Below are positions 24,701 through 36,700 of a DNA stretch of 64,000 nt, piece after piece. The notes beneath the pieces are model-generated. The model searched no databases and was not told the origin of the DNA. It saw only the letters and a list, made by a program, of their open reading frames with translations. Position 1 is the stretch's first letter; every line of letters starts with the position of its first letter. This DNA is from Dreissena polymorpha (taxonomy: Eukaryota; Mollusca; Bivalvia; Myida; Dreissenidae), in contig NC_068357.1 of NCBI RefSeq assembly GCF_020536995.1, positions 131,104,352 through 131,168,351 on the forward strand, read 5' to 3'. The translations under genes were made by a program, and so were the position numbers.

Positions 24701-27700
24701 GATTTAAAAAAGAATTACTTTAAAAGAAAAATACCATAAAATAGAAGTGCTATCCCTGATTAGCCTGTGCCATCTGCTGAGGCTAATCTGGGACGATACG
24801 TTATCAAGGTGCAGGATATTGTGACTTTTGGGGTTCCACCTTTTAACTTTAATGGATTTATACACAATGGTAAGTTGTGCTTTATTTCAAATAACTTTTT
24901 TAAACAAGTTTTCTTAAGAATTTCAACTAGTGCATAAAAGACAGATTTTTATGCTGCTTATGGCAATGTGATTTACATCAGAATTACCGGTACTTTATTT
25001 AATAAGCATGAGTTCTTGTTCAAAATTCCATTTTTACTGCATTCATTGAACGCGGTCATGTTTCAGGCAATGTGAAATTTTGTCACATTATTTCAAATGT
25101 GTTCAAGGATTAATTCTTATACCTTAAGATATTGGCACAAACTGCAATTAAAACTGTCCTTTATGCACTATAGAATTTTTCAAATTTATTTCAATAACTT
25201 TTAGATATTTGCAAAAATAAAGTTCTTAACAGTGTGATTACATTCTGTCCAGCCCATGCGTAAACCCCAGAAAACCCAGTTGATTCTGCACTCTGGTTAT
25301 GTGCAAACATTAAGCTCGGTTTCCCAAAAGCATGCTAAAATATTTTTTCTTTGTGAGCACAGTACATATATTTTAGGTACGGCCTCATTTACTGCCATTT
25401 TTAATCACTATATTTACTGTAACAAATATCATAAACACATTAATAGTGTTTGACCTCCAATGTTTAAAATCTGCAAAGACTGTGCCCATGTTTGATAGCC
25501 ACTGCAATGTCTATAAAGATACATGTCGATTGGATTGCTGTTTATATGAGCCGCATTCTGAGAAAACTGGGCTTAATGCATGTGCCTAAAGTGTCGTTCC
25601 AGATTAGCCTGTGCGGACGGGACGACACTTTCCACTTTAAATGGTATTTTTAGTTTTAAAGAAGTCCCTCCTTACCAAAAATCAAGTTATGGCGGAAAGT
25701 GTCGTTCCTGATTAGCCTGTGCTGACTACACAGGCTAATCAGGGATGACACTTTATGCGCATGCATTAAGCCCAGTTTTTTTCAGAACGCGGCTCATATG
25801 TTCAATACATGGTGAATGTTTGGAGATACACTGCAAGAAAACCCCAGCATGGGCCCCCTACCTGTGAATGACATCCACTTTGTTGTAGACATGAATGATG
25901 CTGTTGAGCTGGGAGGGGGACAATATGGCCGACACTTGGGAGGTAACGTCAGTCTTCTGTTGCATACAGTCAGGGTGACTGCAATCTGTCACATGCACTA
26001 CTGCATCCTATGGGCAAGAACAATACACTCCCCAATATATCAGAAAGTATCAATCGTAACAAAACTGCACATTGTTTTCAAATACCATTCCATTTGAATG
26101 TGTTATGTTTATATAACTAGTATCTTAGAACTGTAACAATTTTGTTGATGATAATAATTTATAAATAGTAGTCTTTAACTGGAATGTGGTAAATTTAGGT
26201 ATACACACTAATCTGAAATACAAACCAAATCCTTTCATGAACATGTCTGTAAGTACATTTTCGATGACCTCGTACTGAAACAAGGACAGAGAACATGGCC
26301 AAATATTGTCAGCAATTCTTACAGCAGATGAAATGTCCTCCAGGGTGGCAGAGAATGCCTCTTGTAGTCTGGACGGCAGGTCTGATATGAAGCCCATAGT
26401 GTCAATGTACAAAACCACCATGCTGTTTGGCAGACGGCCAGCATGCAGAGTGACATCAAGGGTGGCAAACAGACGGTCCTCAGGCTGCAGAGACTGGTCA
26501 CCTGTCAGAGCCTTAATTAGACTGGTCTTGCCTGAAAATCAGACTGGTTACTAAGATTTTGAATTCCAATGTCTGACTGTATCAGACTGGTTATGAAGTT
26601 TTTGAATACAAGTTTGAATCTTTATTGAACTGATTATAAAGTATAGCAATTCAGTTGTGTGACTGTATCATACTAGTTATAAAGTGGTTGAATTCAAATG
26701 CCTAATCCTCTCAGGATGGTTATTAAGTGTTTGAATTCCAATATGTGACTGTTTTTTTAACTGGTTATAAAGTGGTTGAATTCAAATGCATAACTGTGTC
26801 AGGATGGTATTTAGGTGTTTTAATTTCAACATGTGACCAAAGACCTATCAATGTATATTGATAGGTCTTTGATGTGACTGTATCAGACTTGTTATAGTGT
26901 TTGAATTCCAACATGTGACTATTTTAAACTGGTTATAAAGTGGTTGAATTCAAATTCCTAACAACGTCAACATGGTTAATAGGTGTTTGAATTCCTACAT
27001 GTGACTGTATCCGACTTGTTATTGAGTGTTTGAATTCCAACATGTGACTGTTCTAAACTGGTTATACTGTGGTTGAATTCAAAATGTGTGACCTCATCAG
27101 ACATGTTATAAGGAGTTTAAATTCCATTGTTTGACTGTATCAGGCTCAAGTGTATTTCCTTCGTTATAAAGTACCAGAAAATGGCACTTTACCCAATTAG
27201 AATAAAAATACACTTTCCCAATTGCTGTCAAAAAATTCCCAATTGAAGGTTTCCTCCCAAAAAGCAACATTTAGTCAGTTTCCCTATGTAAATAGACAAC
27301 TTGACAACATAGAGTTATCAATTTTAAAGTATTTTGGAGCAAACAATCAAATAAACCAATTTCCCAATTTCAAGACTTCACGATGCACATTTTTTAATGA
27401 AAGGGTTTTTCGCGCACATTTTTCCAAATTGGGGTGGTACTGGTACTTTTCCCAATTGGGCAACAAAAAAAACACAGCAGATTGGTTATTCCTGAAACAC
27501 AAAATAAAGAGCTCTTTCTGGATGGAGACACAGACAATAACTAATGTTGCCAGTACCTGAGTTTGTATATCCTATCAGTACTTGAGTTTGTATATCCGAT
27601 CAGTACCTGAGTTTGTATATCCTATCAGTACCTGAGTTTGCATATCCTATCAGTACCTGAGTTTGTATATCGTATCAGTACCTGAGTTTGTATATCCTAT

Positions 27701-30700
27701 CAGTACCTGAGGTTGTATATCCTATCAGTACCTGAGTTTGTATATTCTATCAGTACCTGAGTTTGTATATCCTATCAGTACCTGAGTTTGTATATCCTAT
27801 CAGTACCTGAGTTTGTATATCCAATCAGTACCTGAGTTTGCATATCCTATCAGTACCTGAGTTTGTATATCCTATCAGTATCCGAGTTTGTATATCCCAG
27901 ACCTGTTTACCCTACCAATTGCTTCTCAGTAGTTTGGAGGGCATCTCTCAGTAGTTTTGGGCTGTTGTCAGTAGATTTAATTTTTTCAATCATTTAGAGC
28001 ATTAAAACAGCATGACTGGGTCACATATCAATTAAACGGTACATAAAGAATAAGATGAATTTACTTTCTATTAATTAAATCTGTTTATCACGTTATACTG
28101 TTATTATTTAGGGGATGTGCACACTGCCCTTCTAAACAACACTATAACAAAAGGTTTCACATTGTGCTAACTGCACTTGTAACACAACAAATTACACATC
28201 TTTAAAAAAAACTTACTTTCACATACATCATACAATGTGACACTCAACTTTAAAATAATCAAAAACTGAACACAAATTAATGAACCTGGTGTCTGATTAA
28301 CCCATTACTAATTCCTCAGGGAATGGGTTAATTAGCACAAATACATGTTCATTATATATGACATATATGATCATGATGCCACTGGCCTTAAAATAACATC
28401 AAAATGCACTATTCATTCAATGATCTGTAGTATGCCCATCTCAGTCTTTTGAGGGTGTCTCTGTTATGCTGAGCATTGGATGCCAAGTAGACCTGTGTTT
28501 AGTTTGTTAGTCCCAGGGTTGTCAGAGGATTGCCCTACCTCAGTGATAGTAATAATCTTTTATAATTGTTGAAGAACTGTCTCAAATGATGAGTTGATGA
28601 GATAAAATTGACAATTCCTCTAACATGTATCAGCGTCAAACAGTTCAAACCATTACCACTACATACATTTTGACACCATTTTTTGAGAGCCATTAAAATG
28701 CTAAATTAATTGGTACCATAAAAGACTGGGTACGACATGCACATAGATGATAGAGATTGAAGCCCTAGTTCGTTTCAAATAGCTTATTACCAATTGTTAA
28801 AAGAGCTGTACCTCATAAAATAAACTTTATGCATGTTTTTTTTTAAATTCTAACCTACTTTGAGCGATTTCCAAATCGGTAAAAAATAACTTTCAGCGTT
28901 TTATTCAAGGTCTTTTCCGTTAATAGAGACAAGCTGTTTTCTGAAATTAACTCGCACATAATAACCTCCACATTGGAGGTTTTCAAGTCCTTCTCCAAGC
29001 TAGATCCTTGCATCATAGTGGCAATGTCTTTATTTGAAGATTTGATCTTCCAATTAATGTAGCTCTGCGAGTCAATGTGTCGCTTGCAGTCATTTTTTCC
29101 TCCATGAGCGCACGAAAAATCAACGTTTCATGTTGAACAGTGCACATGTTTCCTTTTTATGACGGCCCGAGGCATGGCCAGGATTTTCTATAGTTTTCTT
29201 TGTACTTTCGAGAGTTTGTTTTAACAACTCTTTGGAGTGTCAATATCGGCGTCTGATTCTGTACCACGCCGTTTGGAAGAACTCGCCATGTTTAAAATGC
29301 CAACATCCGGGTCACTAAAATTATGCATTGTCCCCGGTTGGCTTGAATTTTAACATTTCTTACTACGCAAGCGCCAAAATGATTATGATTGATGAAATAC
29401 CGACAATGACCGAAAATAAGCGAAAGTACGATTAAAAACCGTAATTTGATCATTTTGAGCGACGGATCCGTAGTTTTACAGTACAAATCCGTAGTGCGTA
29501 GTTTAGCCACAGAATCCGTAGTAACTACGGCGAATCTGTAGAAGTAAACAGGTCTGATATCCTATCAGTACCTGAGTTTGTATATCCTATCAGTACCTGA
29601 GTTTGTATATCCTATCAGTACCTGAGTTTGTATATCGTATCAGTACCTGAGTTTGTATATCCTATCAGTACCTGAGTTTGTATATCCTATCAGTACCTGA
29701 GTTTATATATCCTATCAGTACCTGAGTTTGTATATCCTATCAGTACCTGAGTTTGTATATCCTATCACAGACACTGTGGGGATCTTGTGACGCTTCCTTT
29801 GAAGTCTAAGCTTCTCCCTCTGTCGCTTCAGAGATGCAAGAATGAGTTGAAGCTTTTTTTCACGTTGCTGTGAACATCAGTTATAATACTCTCAAGGTCA
29901 CCATGAATTGTCTACATGATAAAATTATTTAAATTACAAGAAAAAACACATCATTAACTTTATATAAAGTATGCATAATTGTTTTAAAGAGATGTCAAAT
30001 ATAAAATTACTATTACTAAAATGTTTTAGCAATCTTCAAAAGTTAATATTATGTACGCTTTGTGTTATTTATTAACAATCATATATACTTAACAACAATA
30101 AATGTTAAATTGTCATGTTCTATTACAAATGTTCATGTACATGAAACCAAGCCTCGCCAGGAATGTTGTTCACTATTCTGCCATTTTGAATGCTGAACTG
30201 GAACCTGTCAAAAAATTCATAGTTAAAGCAAGCAAAATTTATAGTTAAAGCAAAATTCATAGTTAAAGCAAAATTCATAGTTAAAGCAAAATTCATAATT
30301 AAAGCAAAATTCATAGTTAAAGCAAAATTCATAGTTAAAGCATCTTTTACTACATGAACATTTATATTAATTTTGTAAAATTATTGCATAAACATGCAAA
30401 GGTCATTTTTTCATAGTCATCAGGGATAGCCAGAAAATAGTGAAAAAAAACCAAACAATTCAAAGTATTTAAAAAACAAGGATATCAGTAAAACTGATGG
30501 ATGCTCCCCAATGATGCTTTGTCGATGTATGGTTTAATTGTGTAGAAAAAAGAGTGACCATAAGAAAATCTATTATCAGCCTTGCTGACATTGACCCAAG
30601 TAATCTCAAACCTCATCAAAAAGGTACAGGTCCATGCAAGGTACCTACATCCCAAATATATAAGAGATCGATCAAATATTGAAGGCACTATGAGAAATTG

Positions 30701-33700
30701 TAACCAAAGTGTGACCTTGAAAAGGTGTCCTAATCAAGTCACGAACTGTGTGTGTGTTTCAAAATTTCCCAGGTCCGTCTGCTTCTGAGGCTGCATTGTG
30801 CGAGGAGCAAGACTGTGTCCCAGCATTCCTAACTGTGTCCCAGCATTCCTAACTGTGTCCCAGCACTCCTAACTGTGTCCCAGCACTCCTAACTGTGTCC
30901 CAGCACTCCTAACTGTGTCCCAGCACTCCTAACTGTGTCCCAGCACTCCTAACTGTGTCCCAGCACTCCTGTGTCCCAGCACTCTTAACTGTGTCCCAGC
31001 ACTCCTAACTGTGTCCCAGCACTCCAAACTGTGTCCCAGCACTCCTAACTGTGTCCCAGCACTCCTAACTGTGTCCCAGCACTCCTAACTGTGTCCCAGC
31101 ACTCCTAACTGTGTCCCAGCACTCCAAACTGTGTCCCAGTACTCCTAACTGTGTCCCAGCACTCCTAACTGTGTCCCAGCGCTCCTAACTGTGTCCCAGC
31201 ACACCTAACTGTGTCCCAGCACTCCTAACTGTGTCCCAGCGCTCCTAACTGTGTCCCAGCACTCATAACTGTGTCCCAGCACTCCTAACTGTGTCCCAGC
31301 ACTCCTAACTGTGTCCCAGCACACCTAACTGTGTCCCAGCGCTCCTAACTGTGTCCCAGCGCTCCTGTGTCCCAGCACACTTAACTGTGTCCTAGCACTC
31401 CTAACTGTGTCCCAGCACTCCTAACTGTGTCCCAGCACACCTAACTGTGTCCCAGCGCTCCTGTGTCCCAGCACTCCAAACTGTGTCCCAGCACTCCTAA
31501 CTGTGTCCCAGCGCTCTTAACTTATTTGCTTACTAGACTCACAAAAGTTGGTACAACTTCCTTTTTATTTACAGCTATTACTGGTAAGTTGTAACTGAAA
31601 GATTTTTCAATTCTGGTGACGTCTTGTGTTTTGGGGGAAGCTGGAGAAACAGGGGAAACCCAACCTGACCAGTGTGGTGAACAACAAATCAAACCTACAA
31701 CCTTTGAGGTCACCATATTGCAACAGGAGGGGGTTACTTCAGGTGCTCTGCCCCCCTCCCCTCCTACAACCACCCACCCCACAACAAATCATAACCTTAA
31801 AGAATAAGTGTTCCGTGGTCGGAGACCCCTCTCCCCCAAACGTGGCCTTGACCATGACCTTAACCTAGTGACATGAAAATCAATAGGGATCATCTGCCAG
31901 TCATGATCAATGTACCTATGAAGTTTCATGATTCTAGGACTAAGCGTTCTTGAGTTATCATCCGGAAACCATTTGGTGGACGGACCGACGGACAGACCTA
32001 CATGTGCAAAACAATTTACCCCCTCTTCTTTGAAGGGGGGCATAATAATATATAGGCAGTATAATTATAAATGTCTCACTGTGATCAGGCCCCTTACTTT
32101 GTGTGCGGCAGTTCAGCAAGGGCCACGGCTACTCGGGCCTCCTTGGAACGGGCATATGCCTTGCAGGCCTGAATCATCATGAACGGTCTAAAAGAAGTTG
32201 GAGTACATCTAAATCACATGCAACCATGAAGACATTTAATGGTACAGTGATGATTACATCATTATGCATAATCCTTCACATGACGGTCATGTCCAAATTT
32301 GTCAATGAAGATGGAAAATGTATAGGACACAATTCGAGAAAATGAAACCATATTCCTGGAAAATGTGCCTTGTGTGTTTAGAAGGCTTGGCATAGTTTAC
32401 CATCCTCGGTAAATCATCTTTTTAAATAAATTTCTACAAAATTAAATAATACATATTTCAAATGATAAGATTGAAAATGCAAAATGGCAGAGTAAACCCT
32501 GATTTTGAGACAAAAGGTACAATCATTTAATTAAAAGCTCCATACACTTGTATAAGTTACCTATTAAATACTGGCATTTGCAGTTTGGCTTGCAAGGCAA
32601 CAGTTTGTGCTGCTGACAACTCATTGACAGTGAGAAAGAGGGCGCTAATCCCAGGACAGCGTCGGAGTCGCAATGCCACATCAGCAAAGTGTTTGTGTTC
32701 CAAAAAGTCCCAGTCATTCAGCTTGATGTTTGTTCTCACAATGACCTTAAATGGTTAAATATAAATGTAGCAACAATAACAGACAGATTTCACGTACCAC
32801 ATTATATTGTGATAGATATTCTCTTACAAGCTACACTGCATGGACTTCTGTATTGCGCTGATTCCAAATTGAGGTAAAAAAATACTCCCAAACGGAAGGA
32901 AGGAATGTGGAATTAATTTTAAAATTGTGCACAATCTACAAGTGAACTGAAACTAAACATTTAAGAAAAAAAACATGTAAAATTTAAATTAAATGGATTA
33001 GTGAAATTAAGTACTAAGAAAATACAAAGATTCATTATTCCTAATCTGAAGTTTTAGCAACGCAAATTTTCCAATTTTAAGGGACCTTTTCATAGATTTT
33101 GGCAAGTATTGAAGTTTGTCATTAAATGCTTTACATTGAAACATGAAAACATTGGATCTAAAAAGCTCCAATAAAAAACAAGAATATCATTTAAGAAAAA
33201 AACAAGAGATGTGTTCGTCAGAAACACAATGCCCCCTATTGCGCCAATTTGAAATATGAAAAACTTTTACCTTTGATCCTTGAAGGATGACCTTGACCTT
33301 GAACTACCACCACTCAAAATGTGCAGCTTCATAAGAATGCCGCTTTGAATTTTCTTTTTTTTACCTTTGACCTTGAAGGATGACCTTGACCTTGAACTTC
33401 CACCACTCAAAATGTGAAGCTTCATGAGAACGCCGCTTTGAATATTTTTTTTTACCTTTGACCTTGAAGGATGACCTTGACCTTGAACTTCCACCACTCA
33501 AAATGTGCAGCTTCATGAGATACACATGCAAGCCAAATATCAGTTGCTATCTTCAATATTGCAAAAGTTATGGCCAACGTTAGAGGTTTTTTTTCCGGAC
33601 AGACGGACATACTGACTGACATACTGACGGACAGTTCTACTGCTTTATGCCACCTTACCAGGGGCATAAAAAAGTAACCCTCAACTGGGCTCGAACCACT

Positions 33701-36700
33701 GATCCCTGAAGTAAAAGTCTTACCCTTAGACCACTCAGCCATCCATGCTCATACAATGTATTTTATTCTTTATGTAAGCAATCCTCGTTGTGTCACATAA
33801 TATAACAAGAACTACAGAACTCCAAATCATTCAATTGTTTTAAAGTGCAATGCTTTATAATTTTTTGGTTTTTAAATCGTCAAAAGATGCCTATAATGGA
33901 TATTACTGAGCACTGTAAATGTTCAGTATTACTATTTCCTCACAAATATCATATCTAAAACGAACATTTGCAAATCTGAAACAATTTTTGTCAAATTTTG
34001 TAAATTAACAAAACTTGAAAAGGTCCCTTTAATGGCTTTTTGCAAATTTTGTGCGGTACTGCATGGTGTTTTTCCCCAATTGGAAACAAAAAATTGCCGA
34101 ACATAAGCAAACAAAGTAGTTATTTAAAGTACATAATATACCTTTTCTACAACTGCCCACCCTGGAATGGACTCGACCAAAGCAACATTCTCTGCAAGTC
34201 TGTTCTCAACGATTTCAGTATCATCACTTCCTTTTTGTTTCTTAGCTATTCAAAGTATAAAAAACAGTTTGGGATTCATAACATTCAATAGAAATGTTTT
34301 TCAACAGACCAGAAACATTTTCAAACTCATCCAAAATAATATTAAAACAAGGGCTGTTTGTAAAACATGCATGCCCCCCATATGGGCTCTCCGTTGTAGT
34401 GACAGCCATTGTGTGAATATGTTTTTTGTCAATGTGACCTTGACCTTTGACCTAGTGACCTGAAAATCAATAAGGATCATCTGCGAGTCATGATCAATGT
34501 ACCTTTGAAGTTTCATGATCCTAGGCCCAAGCGATCTTGAGTTATCATCTGGAAAACCACCTGGTGGACGGAGCGACAGACCAACAGTCCGACCAACATG
34601 TGCAAAGCAATAAACCCCCTCTTCTTCGAAGGGGGGCATAAGAATGCTTTCTATGACCTTAGATATTATTTTTGCAATCATTTTTCATCAATTACAAATG
34701 TTTAAAAAAATTATTGTTTCATGCTACTCATGGTACCAGTTTTTTGTCAGAAAATTAATCACATTTTTTAACAACGGCTGTTTGTTTAACATGCATGCCC
34801 CCCATATGGGCTGTCCGTTGTAGTGGCAGCCATTGTGTGAATACGATTTTTGTCACTGTGACCTTGACCTTTGACCTAGTGACCTGAAAATCAATAGGGG
34901 TCATCTGTGAGTCACGATCAATGTACCTATGAAGTGTCATGATCCTAGGCAAAAGCGTTCTTGAGTTATTATCCGAAAATCATTTTACTATTTCGGGTCA
35001 CCGTGACCTTGACCTTGTGACCTCAAAATCAATAGGGGTCATCTGCAAGTCATGATCAATCTACATATGAAGTTTCATGATCCTAGGCGTATGCCTTCTT
35101 GAGTTATCATCGGGAAATCATTTTACTATCTCGGGTCACCGTGACCTTGACCTTTGACCTAGTGACCTCAAAATCAATAGGGATCATCTGCGAGTCATGA
35201 TCAATCTACCCATGAAGTTTCATGATCCTAGGCATATGAGTTCTTATCCGGAAACCATTTTACTATTTCGGGTCACCGTGACCTTGACCTTTGACCTAGT
35301 GACCTCAAAATCAATAGGGGTCATCTGCAAGTCATGATCAATCTACCCATGAAGTTTCATGATCCTAGGCGTATGCGTTCTTGAGTTTTCATCTGGAAAC
35401 CATTTTACTATTTCGGGTCACCGTGACCTTGACCTTTGACCTAGTGACCTCAAAATCAATAGGGGTCATCTGCAAGTCATGATCAATGTACCTATGAAGT
35501 TTCATGATCCTAGCCCCAAGCGTTCTTGAGTTATCATCCGGAAAACCACCTGGTGAACGGACCGACCGACAGACCGACCGACCGACATGTGCAAAGCAAT
35601 ATACCCCCTCTTCTTGGAAGGGGGGCATAACAAATGTTCTGACCAAGTTTCATGAAGATTGGACATTAAATGTGACTTAAAGAGTATTAAAGTGTTAACA
35701 AGTTTTTACCATAGCCATAAAAGGAAAAATGCCCCACCTCCTGGCAGCCATGTTTTTCAACCAACCCAAACCTTTTTAAAACTTGTCAATTATATCATTC
35801 ACGCAAATCTTCTGACCAAATTTCATGAAGATTGGACAATAAATGTGGCTTCTAGAGTGTTAACAAGGCAAATGTTGACGGCGCACAAGGCATGACAGAC
35901 AAAAGGCAATCACAAAAGCTAACCATGAGCACAATTGTGCTACGGTGAGGTAAAAACAAGCAACAGACACAGGGCTAACCCTGATTTTGAAATTCAGGTA
36001 CAGAGGTACCCAAGTGTGCTCAAGGCGATGAAAAATGCCAGCAAAGAAAATATTTGAAAAGTTTCAAGATTTGAAACAAGAGATGTGTTCGTCAGAAATA
36101 CATTGCCCCCTATTGCACCGCTTTGAAATAAAAAATAATTTATATGACCTTGACGGATGACCTTGACCTTGAACTTCCACCACTCCAAATGTGCAGCTTC
36201 ATGAGAACGCCACTTTGATTATAATTTTTTTACCTTTGACCTTGAAGGATGACCTTGACCTTGAACTTCCACCACTCACAATGTGCAGCTTCATGAGAAT
36301 GCAGCTTTGAATTATTTTTTTTGACCTTTGACCTTGAAGGATGACCTTGACCTTGAACTTCCACCACTCACAATGTGCAGCTTCATGAGAACGCCGCTTT
36401 GAAATTATTATTTTTTTACCTCGGACCGTGAAGGATGACCTTGACCGTGAAGGATGAACTTGACCTTGAAGGATGACCTTGAACTTCCACCACTCACAAT
36501 GTGCAGCTTCATGAGAATGTCGCTTTGATTTTTTTAAGTGTTGACCTTTGACCTTGAAGGATGACCTTGACCTTGAAGGATGACCTTGACCTTGAACTTC
36601 CACCACTCACAATGTGCACCTTCATGAGAACGCCGCTTTGAAATGATTAGTTTTTTTACCTTTAACTTTGAAGGATGACATTGACCTTGAACTTGCACCA

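Noticed and set aside
30815-31520. CRISPR-like regular array
   Set aside because: Units are directly adjacent with no unique spacers, and the genome is eukaryotic, so it is a minisatellite. The same holds for the arrays at 27551, 54055 and 22431.
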